From NCBI GenBank assembly GCA_003339415.1, contig PDHQ01000013.1, positions 296,793 to 360,792 on the forward strand: a stretch of DNA of 64,000 nt. The letters run 5' to 3'. Under the pieces are notes generated by a model that worked only from the letters and a program-made list of their open reading frames with translations, was not told the origin of the DNA and searched no databases. The DNA comes from Ophiocordyceps camponoti-saundersi (nom. inval.) (taxonomy: Eukaryota > Ascomycota > Sordariomycetes > Hypocreales > Ophiocordycipitaceae). The translations under genes and the position numbers were made by a program. Numbering within the stretch: position 1 is the first letter of the stretch; every line of letters begins with the position of its first letter. Below are positions 21,979-31,837 of this stretch, one piece after another.

Positions 21979-23390
21979 GAGGAGGGCGTGTCTCTAATAT
22001 GATGGATGAAGGTTTTTTCGAGAGAGAGTATGAGGATGAGGGTGTGAGTGAGTGAGAGTAAAGGTGAGACTCGTTTGGCTGAAGAAGTGGAAAGAGATTT
22101 GACATGAGACAACAAGACTCTCTTAATAAAGGATGATGACGAAGAAAGAGAGTGTGTGCGTGAGAGAGAGAGAGGGAGGGAGAGAGACAACAGAGATAGA
22201 GAGAGAGACAGAGACAGCGACAGAGAGTGACCGAGAGTACTAGGCAAAGGAAGATGGAGGAGAGTCTCGTGCGCCTGGTGTGACCACTGGCCACCCACCC
22301 ACCACTAATGCACGTACTTCAGGCCGAACCAGATGACAAGTAGACATCAAGTAGACTTGCCGCCGAGGCTACCGAGCTCCGGCCCGTGATGCCGCGGCGA
22401 CTACCCGTTTCGGATACCGGGCGGGTACCGTCACACGAAAGGCACGAACTTGCCAACTATCGATATGCCTGCCTCGGCCGCGCCGTCGAGTGGGCGAGAC
22501 CCGAGGGCGATACAGTGCGGACGATTTAGCAGATCTAGGTGCTTATGGCGTAAGGATGGAGGAGACTGTCGTCGGTTATATTGGCAGTACGGAGTTGGGC
22601 AGTCTTTTGTTCCCTACGGATTTGAGCTTGGCTCTCTATCAGGAGGCAGTAGATACTATGTATGTATATGCAGATAGACAGACTCTCAAAGAGAGAGAGA
22701 GAGAGAGAGATGGAGAGAGAGATGGAGAGAGATGGAGAGAGATGGAGAGAGAGAGAGAAATGGAGAGAGATGCAGCCCCGTCTAACCCACCAAATCCTCA
22801 CCACACTTCGGTCAGCCAGCCAGCCAGCCAGTCAGTGTATCCATAAGCTTGCTGTTGCACTACGGATACTCACATACATACAGCCTACAGGATATATCAG
22901 GCAACTAACCAGTCACATATATCCGTAGGCAGACAAAGTACAGTGCCGCTTCCCCATCCACCGGCCCTCGCCCATGACGTCGTCCACCCCCTGACCAACG
23001 CCCCGCCCATCATCACCTTTCTTCCATCAGCCTCGAGCCTCCCTCACGTCACTATGAGACAGCAGACTCCGGATCGACAATCTCTCCCTCTCCACCGCTC
23101 CACGGATGCATACTAGGTACTAAGGAAGGTGTCTAGACAATCAATATCAAAAGGAAAAACCAGCCGTCGGGAGTCAATCAAGCCGGGCAACGGTGACGCC
23201 ACACAGCGCCCGAAGGCTATGCTGCCGCTCAACCCTCCCTGACACTGCCTCTTTTGAACTTTTTCCATCGAATGGCAGGTGGCCAAGCCTCGCTTTCTAG
23301 GCAGCAGAATAGTTCCTACTCAACCCCCGTGTCTGCTCACAGTCGCCACCATCCGCCCCTGTGCAACGAATAAACCGCCTCGCTTTCCAT
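21979..23390. other. Intergenic region, GA-rich
   Basis: About 1.4 kb with no supportable gene. GA/GAGT-rich stretches (22020-22240) lie upstream of the minus-strand DUF8035-like gene and would be CT-rich in its leader. An imperfect GAGATG microsatellite fills 22686-22765. Two copies of the octamer TACGGATA (22861, 22920 reverse) occur here. Confidence 0.5.
22686..22765. repeat. GA / GAGATG microsatellite
   Basis: (GA)n followed by several units of GAGAGATG with drift. Any open frame here encodes only RERE/MERE repeats and is not a gene. Confidence 0.85.
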
Positions 23391-26159
23391 TCAGATACTT
23401 ATCTTCTCCAACGAGTATGGTTCCACATTGCGGCTCATCAACAGCCCTAGTTCCCGCTTGCTCCTCTGCACAATCTCACCACCGATTAACACCTTTTCCT
23501 TTGTCAATGAGCTTTTCGATTTCAGCCCAAACGGTAACATCCGGCACTCGGGCGTTTCCGTCGGTGTCTTGATGGGCTGGTCTTTCCTCTTGTTCGACTG
23601 CGGAACCAGTCGCTGAGCCTCCGCGAGCCCGAACCGGACCACCTCACTAACGGTGCCCTTCAGTTGCACGGCCTCCTGGACCCCCTCCAGAGCCGCCCAC
23701 ACCTCCAGCTTCAACCCTTCGAGTAAGTCGCCCATTTCTGTCCGGTCATCCCAAGACATGGCATCGTTAATGAGCCATCCGCCCGTCCCGATGGCGTCCA
23801 GGCATCGCCCAAGAAGGTCGGCAATCAGTGCAATCGCTCCGTCCGGCGGTGCCTCGTTGCCCTCCAATTCGAATTCAGTTGGATCCAGATACGGCGAAGT
23901 CCACGCGCCACGAATCAGCTCCAGCCGAAGCAGGTGCATCAACGCGAGAATTTCTTCCCGTTGTAGCGTCGCCCTCAGCGCCTTTACCGTCGACCCCGTC
24001 GGCAGACGCCACAGTTTGGTCAAAGCCAACGTCATGCTCCTAGACTGGCTACTCGAATCTTCTCCAAGATAGTGTTCCGTAACCGCAATCTGCCTTTCCA
24101 GATCGTCGAGGTCCGTCTCAAGCGTGTCAGTTGCGTCGTGTGGCCCACTTGCCAGTAACTTTGCGCTGTTGAGTCCCGTGTCCGGTATCATGTCCATGCT
24201 CTGCATCAACAACCGAATGGCAAGCAGCAATTCCACTTCGCCTACTCTGGTTGCCTGTAGGTATTTGAGGAGAAGTGTCATGGAAGGATCTGCTTCGACC
24301 AGGCACTCAAGCAAACATTGCGTGAGCTCCCTCCATTCGGACGAGTCGCTCTTCACCTCAGCCCGGAACGCCGATGCCAGATTCGACAAGGATAAGTGAC
24401 CGGCAACGACGAGATACGTTGTCACGTTACTATCGGGGAGGACCAGCCGCAGTTTTCGACGAACGTTGCCCGAATCAACCGTTTCGACCGAAAAGACTTG
24501 GCTTATGGCGTACATAACCCAGCGACGGTCGACGGTAGGGTAAGTCGTCTCCATTAGCCAATCCCACTCTGGAGGTTCCGCTGTGTCTGAGGTCGTTGGT
24601 TCTAGTGACTTGTCGTCTTCGCCTTCGCCCTTCACCGCCGCCTCTGGCCGCAAATTCATAAAAAACTTTCGCCGCAAGATGTCCTCCCATTTTCCCAAGT
24701 CGTTGTTGCTGAGCAGTTCGTCTGCTCGTCGCACGTCTTTGCTGTATTTTTCCAGGTACTTTTCGCTCACTGTTCCGCAGACGTAGTGCGTAAATATACC
24801 AGCACGGTCTTCACATTTGACTCTTTTCGGCGGCAAGTCAACAGCAGTGCCGCACCCTATCGAGTCAATCAAAAGCCCAGTTCTCCGTCGCTTGCCGAGC
24901 AGTCTAGGCGGTTCGATATGAAAAGACACCAGGACATTGTCAACTAAAGCGACCACGAGTTCGATTCCTCGCAAATATGTAACCAATTGAAAGGATTGCG
25001 GCATTTCACTATCAGACGGTAAGTCTGAAGTGTCCAGCACAGCCTTTGCATGAACTGATCGGTGTTCGTAGTTGAAGAGGCCAACCGAACCTGACGACAA
25101 AGATAGGATAAAGGGTCTTGAGAGAAGCAGGAAGGATTGGACGCCATCCAGCAGATTTTTCGACTTCAGCTTGGGCACGGCGCCGGTCAGATCGTAGACG
25201 CTAACAGCACCCTCGACTAAGTCGAGGAGTACGCCCGACCGAATGTCGACCTGGCATTTCGTCTCGTCAACTCCAGGAGTTTCCAGCGGAGTAACTTCAA
25301 GGGTGACGAGCTTTTGAGAGTTTGCAGACGCAGAATTTCGATCAGGCAAAGCAGCCAACACAATCAAGTGACGGTTCCGCATCTGCCCTCGGCTGGTAGA
25401 TCTGGCTACCATGACGAATAGTGAAGGATCGCTTTCCGGGTCGTTTGGCAAGACATTCAGGATCTCGGGTCTTTTTTTGAATATACCATCCCTGAAGTCA
25501 GAAAGGCCTCCGGAAGTGACGTATTCGACTTCAAAGTCGTTGACTACTCCAGGAGCGAGGGCCTGGAGGGCTGACTTTGCAGAAGCCGACCACTGAATCG
25601 CCATGCTCTCGCTGGAAAGACAGACAAGCTCCCCGTTGCGACAGACGACAAGAAAGTCCCCAACACTAGAGGACTGCGAGGGCGAAGGAAAGCTGGTGAT
25701 GTAATGGACTGGCGAGGTCGGCAGGATCTGCGATGCCGTAGTTGAACTTGTCGTACCTTCAGGATGCGCCGCGTCTCTCAACAGAGTCATCTTGAGGGAT
25801 TTTCCATCCTGTGTCGCCAGAAGCGTATACCGCAAAGCTTGGCTACTGCTTGAATTTTTCACTCTGACGGAGTAAGGAGCGCAAGTGAAGGCTTCCTGAG
25901 GCGGGATCGGATACGAGGTTATGAGTCGAGAGGTCGATACCTAGCTCGAAGTCAGAGACCAGTGCTGTGATCGCATGCGAGAGAGACTCACATCGTAAAG
26001 GCTTGCATTCTCGCCATCGATGCCCACAGCCACCTCGTTTCGTTTCTTGCCATTCCCTCGGTACAGCTCTCGTGCGACAATCCGGCCTTTCTTGGAGCCC
26101 AAAGGCCTCGGCAAAGAGGCCAGGGCGTAAGGCCGGTGTATTCTGTAGTCGTTGGCCAT
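23391..26159 (-). CDS. Probable Utp8-type nucleolar beta-propeller protein
   Basis: Large protein of about 905 residues in two exons (26159-25992 and 25940-23391; donor GTGAGT, acceptor CTAG, phase 0). The spliced N-terminus reads NDYRIHRPYALASLPRPLG, GKKRNEVAVGIDGENASLYD and, across the junction, STSRLITSYPIPPQEAFTC. This repeated short beta-strand style suggests a WD40-like propeller. The C-terminal half is helical. I associate the N-terminal pattern (IHxPYVLAxLP, then VGVDGE.x.LYD, then SYPIPPQ) with fungal Utp8/NOL11-like components of the small-subunit processome that assists rRNA transcription and 18S processing, but this is from memory. It shares a 446-base head-to-head promoter with the Elg1-like gene. 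Confidence 0.55.
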
Positions 26160-26605
26160 TGAGACTGGCGCCCAGCTCAAGGCGATTGTTGAGAAGCAAA
26201 GGGCTTAGAAGGTGAGTTTGCTTGAGGCTGCTGCGGCATCAAGATAGAGAAAAAAAGTAGCAACGGGCCGCTGGAAAATCCGGTGGGAACCGTCTTGTCG
26301 ATAAGAGGTGGGGCTGAGATGATGCCGCGCGTTACGTAATCTTCACTCGTCACCTATTAAATTACCTGTCAGAGGCGCGTCTTAACGCGTGAGACGGTCT
26401 CCCTGCCGCAAATCGTACGCGCTCTCAGCAGAGAACAGCAAGCCAAGCTTCTCCATGTCCATCTATCGCCAAGCTCGGACACTCAAGGCCTCTTTCGCCC
26501 TCCTTACTACTCAGAACAGAACAAATCTCACCCGGAAATGATTGGCGAGTCCAGCCAGCTACGGCATTTCCCATCATTCCACGCTCAAGAGGCCATCGAA
26601 AGCCA
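26160..26605. promoter_or_regulatory. Bidirectional promoter between Utp8-like and Elg1-like genes
   Basis: 446 bases separate the two divergent start codons. No TATA box is obvious. The region contains GC-rich elements and a TTACGTAA palindrome-like word (GTTACGTAATC, about 26331-26341). Confidence 0.5.
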
Positions 26606-29600
26606 ATGAGCCCGGTTCTAGTTGCCGCGATGGCTCGAGGACGCATCGGAGAACCGTCTTCTGATAAAGTCCACCCGTTCTTCGCCAAAGCCACCAGAAA
26701 AGATGCGTCCCCGGGCCAACAACCTACCCATACGGTCACGTCTTTGGTCGAAAGCTCTGCCCTGAACAGTGGCGATGAAAACCGGCGAAAGAAGAGACGA
26801 AAAACCGAACCTGTGGTCACCGATGCTGACCCCGAACCGAGGAAGTCGCGCCGAAAGAAGGGGAATAAATCGCTCCGTGGTTCCCCCACGAGCAGTGGTA
26901 TCGCGAGCCCTACGGCTAGCCAGAGCCAAATTTCCTCGACTCCAGAGCCACAGGCTTCGGCAGCTGGCAGCTCAATGGCTTCGGCGAGTCATCTTCTAAA
27001 GAACAAAAAGCCTACTGATTCCGAGCTACCCAATTCGCAGAACAGTGGCGACACAGCGCAACTGTCAGATACACCTCGGAAAAACAAGAGATACCTGAAA
27101 TTCAACCCCAAGACTGGCACTCTAGGATCGCCGCCGAAGCAGAACAAAAGCAGTAGCCCATCAATGCTTGTGCATATTCAATACGGAGACGATGATGAAA
27201 GTCGGCGAACTTTCGGTGCAAAGGTTACACGGATTCTCCACGGCGGACTGCAGATGCCAGATAATCAAACAGCCGATGATGATGTTCCTTGTGCCGATGT
27301 CTGCAACGGCACGCCGACGGTGCAGAAACAAGAGCAAAGAACCACTCATCCCTTTTTCACTGGCAAATCGAGGTTGCCGGGGTCGTCAGAGCAGAGCGAG
27401 CCGGTTATGTCCACACAAAAGCCGGCTGCGTCTAGGAACTCCGTCTTCATGTCGACGCCTGTCTCCCCGCGAAAACCAAGAAACCCTTTTTCTGCAACCA
27501 GCTCGAATAATATCGTGAAATTCGGATTCAAGTCTATGGGGGTAAAGGTTCCCGGTGCGATGTATCCAATGTGGCCTGCCGCCGGCATGAGTCACGTTCG
27601 CGGTCCAGATGTTAGGAGCGACAACACAGCATTCGATCCAGACTCACCGCTGAGAAAGAAGTCAAAGGGGGCTGTTACTGCTATAACATCTCAGGAGTCC
27701 ATTTTGACCCGTCTGCTTGATCATCTCGATCTGCAGTCGGTACACAGGAGTCTCCCAAGAGACGAAGAGTGCTTTACTCCAGCTCCTCCAGAGCTACGCC
27801 TACCTCGGAGACGTTTTGAGAGCGGGCGCGTGCTTCAGAAATGGATTCGACCGCGATTAACTCCATCATCCCTAGCTCCGCCAGGCCCTGACGAATTAAG
27901 CGATGATGATATCTCAGTCACTCCGACACCAAGGGCTCATGCAGCCGTTTTCCGGCATTATCACTCACTGCTAACGAATCTTTCGGCATTCGACCGGTCG
28001 AGTTGCGAGAACCAGGCCTGGGTACAGAAATACGCTCCGACAACAGCAGCACAGGTTCTTCAAGCAGGCAAGGAGATGTCACTTCTAAAGCAGTGGTTAG
28101 AGGCGCTAAAGGTCCAGTCGATTGACACCGGCAGCGATGCCGGTAGCGACAGAAGTAGGGTCAAACGCAAACCACGGAAGAAAAGGAGGGCAAAGCTGCA
28201 AGGCTTTATCGTCGACAGCGACGAGGAGGCGAATGGGATAGACGAACTATCGGAAGTTGAAGACGAGTCGAATATGGCAGATACAGGCCCGAACAAAAGA
28301 TCAGTTATCCGTACTGGGGATACGGACTTCAAATCCTCAAGGGACTCGAGCAAGCTGAGAAACACCATCGTCATCAGCGGTCCTCATGGCTGCGGCAAGA
28401 CGGCTGCCGTGTATGCAGTGGCCAAAGAAACCGGGTTCGAGGTCTTTGAGATCAACTCGGGCAGCCGTCGGAGTGGAAAGGACATACTGGAGAAGGTCGG
28501 CGATATGACACGCAATCATCTAGTCCAGCAGCATCGGCACCAGCTCTCATCGGCCGTCGCCAGCGAGACGGATGAAAATTGCACGGGTCCCAAGAAGCCG
28601 ATGCCACGGGGGCCCATGTCCTCCTTTCTGAAATCGAAGCCAGCGACGGCGAAGGTGAAGGCGGCAAGTCAAAAGGCCAAGGACAAGTCAGAAGCATCTC
28701 CCCCGGCTTCAGCGCCCCAGTCGCAGAAACAGTCATTGATTCTGCTGGAAGAAGCAGACGTTCTCTATGAGGAGGACAAGCAATTCTGGCAGACACTCAT
28801 GGGGATGATGATACAGTCTAAGCGACCCTTCGTCGTGACGTGCAGCGATGAAAATCTCATACCGCTGCAGAGCCTTAATCTTAATCTTCATGCCATCTTT
28901 AGGTTCACGCCACCGCAAGCCAAGCTGGCCGTCGACGTCTGCCTCCTCATCGCGGCGAACGAAGGGCACGCGCTGGAGAGAAAGGCGGTCGAGTCCCTAT
29001 ACCGCTCTCGAGGCGACGATTTGAGAGCGGCCATTTCCGAGCTCAACTACTGGTGCCAGACGGGTATAGGCGATCGAAGGGGTGGTTCTGACTGGTTCTA
29101 TCCCCGCTGGCCAAAGGGTTCCGATGTCGATGCCAGCGGCGATGTGACCCGCGTCATCAGCGAAGGCACCTATCTCCGCGGTATGGGCTGGATCAGCCGC
29201 GACTCCTTTGCCACGACCGAGCCCCGGACGGCTGAGGAAGATGCTCTACGGCAAGCTTGGGACTACTGGGGAGTTGACATGGGCGATTGGAATAGTTGGT
29301 GCGACGTCGAGGTCTCGACACCAACCAAGTCGTCACTATCATCGTCTTCTCCTTCATCTTCTTCTCCGTCTGCTTCTTCTTCTTCTTCTTCTTCTTTCTC
29401 CTCCTCCTCCTCCTCCCGGCGCCGCGCCAAGGCCAAGGCTCTAGCTGCCTATGATGAATTCTGCTGCGCCATGAGCGGCGCTGATCTCTGTGCCGGGGGC
29501 ACTTTCGGCACTTTACTCGAGGAGCAAATTGACTGCACTTTGCCAGATCTCCCCAGTAGCGTCCGAGACGACTTCATCATCGGCCGCACACTCCTGGAAG

Positions 29601-30169
29601 CTGACGCGACAATTTCAATGAGATCAACGACAACGGACATGGCAATTACGATCAAGTCGCTCGCGCGAGCTGCTCTCGCGTATTCTGCAGGCGGTCGCAG
29701 CATTATGAGACAGCCGAAACCCGTAGACGAGCTCCGTGCTACATGGATGCTGGACAGATCCTTTCGGAAAAGCCAGCGGCAACTAACACGACACGACCTC
29801 TCGCTTGCCTTCGACCCGATCGCCGCCTCAGCCAAGGACCACCCACACCTGGAACCTTCAGTCTTTGATCGCACCTTACGACTCATCGTTCTCGACGTCG
29901 CGCCTTGGATCCGCGGCATCATCGCTTTTGAGCTCCGGCTGATGCGCGACCGCGTCAAGCGCAGCAACCTACTCAGTCAGGGCGGGAAGCGGAGGCGCAC
30001 GACTCGCGCCTCCATCTCGGCTGTCGAGGGCGGCGAGCGTAGCACCACGCGCCGGGAGAAGTACTTTCGCAGCAACCCCTCGTCCAAAGCGGTCATGCTT
30101 ACTGGCGCCGCGTCCTTTGTGCAGGACGAGGGTCACGATGCGGCTGAGGATGTCGAGGAGTCAGAGTGA
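26606..30169 (+). CDS. ELG1: Elg1/ATAD5-type AAA+ ATPase (PCNA unloader)
   Basis: Nuclear RFC-like ATPase that removes PCNA from DNA after replication and helps genome stability. Continuous frame of 1187 residues. The N-terminal 550 residues are disordered and basic, starting with a VHPFFAK motif (about residue 23) and a second HPFF near residue 250, PIP-box-like elements typical of this family. The AAA+ core has Walker A VISGPHGCGKTAAVYAVAKE (about 590-608), the family-typical FEINSGSRRSGKDI, a Walker B-like LILLEEADVLYEED (about 710-722) and the sensor segment RPFVVTCSDENLI. A poly-Ser stretch of about 35 residues (29334-29420) interrupts the C-terminal helical collar. The start at 26606 has an alternative at 26630; both keep the PIP-like motif. 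The gene is convergent with the next one, 96 bases apart. Confidence 0.88.
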   Translation: MSPVLVAAMARGRIGEPSSDKVHPFFAKATRKDASPGQQPTHTVTSLVESSALNSGDENRRKKRRKTEPVVTDADPEPRKSRRKKGNKSLRGSPTSSGIASPTASQSQISSTPEPQASAAGSSMASASHLLKNKKPTDSELPNSQNSGDTAQLSDTPRKNKRYLKFNPKTGTLGSPPKQNKSSSPSMLVHIQYGDDDESRRTFGAKVTRILHGGLQMPDNQTADDDVPCADVCNGTPTVQKQEQRTTHPFFTGKSRLPGSSEQSEPVMSTQKPAASRNSVFMSTPVSPRKPRNPFSATSSNNIVKFGFKSMGVKVPGAMYPMWPAAGMSHVRGPDVRSDNTAFDPDSPLRKKSKGAVTAITSQESILTRLLDHLDLQSVHRSLPRDEECFTPAPPELRLPRRRFESGRVLQKWIRPRLTPSSLAPPGPDELSDDDISVTPTPRAHAAVFRHYHSLLTNLSAFDRSSCENQAWVQKYAPTTAAQVLQAGKEMSLLKQWLEALKVQSIDTGSDAGSDRSRVKRKPRKKRRAKLQGFIVDSDEEANGIDELSEVEDESNMADTGPNKRSVIRTGDTDFKSSRDSSKLRNTIVISGPHGCGKTAAVYAVAKETGFEVFEINSGSRRSGKDILEKVGDMTRNHLVQQHRHQLSSAVASETDENCTGPKKPMPRGPMSSFLKSKPATAKVKAASQKAKDKSEASPPASAPQSQKQSLILLEEADVLYEEDKQFWQTLMGMMIQSKRPFVVTCSDENLIPLQSLNLNLHAIFRFTPPQAKLAVDVCLLIAANEGHALERKAVESLYRSRGDDLRAAISELNYWCQTGIGDRRGGSDWFYPRWPKGSDVDASGDVTRVISEGTYLRGMGWISRDSFATTEPRTAEEDALRQAWDYWGVDMGDWNSWCDVEVSTPTKSSLSSSSPSSSSPSASSSSSSSFSSSSSSRRRAKAKALAAYDEFCCAMSGADLCAGGTFGTLLEEQIDCTLPDLPSSVRDDFIIGRTLLEADATISMRSTTTDMAITIKSLARAALAYSAGGRSIMRQPKPVDELRATWMLDRSFRKSQRQLTRHDLSLAFDPIAASAKDHPHLEPSVFDRTLRLIVLDVAPWIRGIIAFELRLMRDRVKRSNLLSQGGKRRRTTRASISAVEGGERSTTRREKYFRSNPSSKAVMLTGAASFVQDEGHDAAEDVEESE

Positions 30170-30265
30170 GGAGATGATGATGTGCAACTCTTTTATACTC
30201 TCGGTACTCTTTGGATTCAAGGAAAATCTATATGTATCAACCTAAGCTCGATACTCGCCGTTCAG

Positions 30266-30961
30266 CTAATGGAAATTATGTACATTAGCATCCGTCAGAG
30301 AAGTTAACCAAAGATCCTCGTCTCCCCAAGTGCCAGCCGGGGGCGTGATGCATTGGGCACAAGCACATGTGTCACCCCTGACTTCAGTAATGTAGAAGAA
30401 CTCCTCGGTCGAACGCAGCGTTCCGTCCCGGCGATAATGCCTCTCACGAGAACCTTTGCAATACCTCTTAAGACCGCCGTGGTGATAGCTCGCCGGCGAG
30501 CTGTCGGCTTGCTGATGAAGAGGCTCCTGCTGCGATCCAAATTCTGGCGGCGATCCAAACTCTGGCGGCGTCTCTTGATAAGGGAAGTCGAACGCGCCCT
30601 CTTTGAACAGTCCATCTTCTTGCGATGCTTCCTCAAGAAGTGGCATACACTGAAGAAAGAAATCCATGTCATCGCCGAGATAAGTGGGATCCTCCACCAT
30701 GGAGGTCGACGAGGTACCCAAATCGACATAAGACGTAGGAGAGAAACCGTCGTTGTCGCCATGCGGGTGGTACGAAGTGGCGTAACGACTTTCGGCCAGT
30801 TCATAGTCCATTCGCTCTGGACGGAGACATGGCAGTGCTTCGCAAACGCTCGGGCTCGACGGCGGAGGGGGCGGAGGAGACGGAGGTTCGGAGCTCATGT
30901 CCAGCTCAGAACCATAGGAGCTAGAGAAACAAGCATCGCCTTCTGAGGATACCGAACTCAT
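30266..30961 (-). CDS. Small acidic/serine-proline-rich protein, unknown
   Basis: Single-exon frame of 231 residues with a clean ATG (30961). I do not recognise it. The N-terminal 45 residues are Ser/Pro-rich with a run of prolines (PPSPPPPPPSSPS). The middle is acidic with short tandem repeats (TPPEFGSPPEFGSQQE). The C-terminus is more structured: RRDGTLRSTEEFFYITEVRG followed by a C-x-C-x2-C arrangement (TCACAQCI) and WLTSLTDANVHNFH. The cysteine triplet could bind metal. It faces the Elg1-like gene tail to tail. Real coding status is likely because the frame is open over its whole length and its 3' third is not repetitive. Confidence 0.55.
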   Translation of the reverse strand: MSSVSSEGDACFSSSYGSELDMSSEPPSPPPPPPSSPSVCEALPCLRPERMDYELAESRYATSYHPHGDNDGFSPTSYVDLGTSSTSMVEDPTYLGDDMDFFLQCMPLLEEASQEDGLFKEGAFDFPYQETPPEFGSPPEFGSQQEPLHQQADSSPASYHHGGLKRYCKGSRERHYRRDGTLRSTEEFFYITEVRGDTCACAQCITPPAGTWGDEDLWLTSLTDANVHNFH

Positions 30962-31728
30962 GGTTGCGTCGAATGTTTAAAGAGGGCAAAGGGGAGCAGT
31001 AGCCAAGAAGGGTTTACCCAAAAATTCCGAGGTCAGATACTTGAGAGGTGATTTTGCAGATTGTGAACTTGATTGTGAATCGATGACTTCCATCTACAAC
31101 TAGCCAGAGGGAAGATCCTGGGTTTTCAAAGTGTAACTACGACAAAGAGGCTCAGGATAGGCAACAAGACGACTATCAACGTTCAGACGAGGTGCAAAGT
31201 TGCGTCCGCGATGAGTCTCATCACCAAAGGCATATCAACAGCCAAATCACACACAAGGCTCGCGAACAGGAGTCTTGATGCCTTGTCCGGGCCGCTGTGT
31301 TTGTACGTATGCATAAGCGCACACGCAACGCTTCGAAGACAAGGGTTTGCTACCGCGCGACTGAAAGGCTTCATAGAGCGTCCGCGGAAGATGCGCGTAG
31401 CGTGATTGTGGAGACGCGTTGGCCTCGGGGTGCGCGGCGCGAGGCGAAGCTTCCGTTCGAACGGGGATTGAACGGCGGTTGAATGATGTCGTCGTCGTCG
31501 TCTTGGAGATGAGGCTGATGTCTGATCGGATAAATGTGGGGCCGATCCGATCCGATTTCTCGAACTTCATGATACGAGCTCGGCAATTCAGCAGGGTAGG
31601 GGTTAATGGTAGAGAGCATGGTGTCATGTGTGTGTGTGTGTTTTCTTTTTGGTTCGGGTCCATTACAAGCTGACACTTGAATGTCATCAGACGGCGGTTG
31701 CATCTCCCTCGCCCTCATCACCCCTCCT

Positions 31729-31782
31729 CCCCCCCCCCCCCCCCTTTGAGCCCCCCCCTTTTTTTCTGGGGGGGGGGGGAGA
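31729..31782. repeat. C-run / G-run inverted homopolymers
   Basis: A C16 block, then GAG, C8, T8, CT and a G13 block lie within about 55 bases, followed by AGAAATG. The C and G runs can pair as a hairpin or form G-quadruplex/i-motif structures. Confidence 0.85.
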
Positions 31783-31806
31783 AATGTCTCTGACGCTCAG
31801 CCTCGA

Positions 31807-31837
<31 letters not shown>

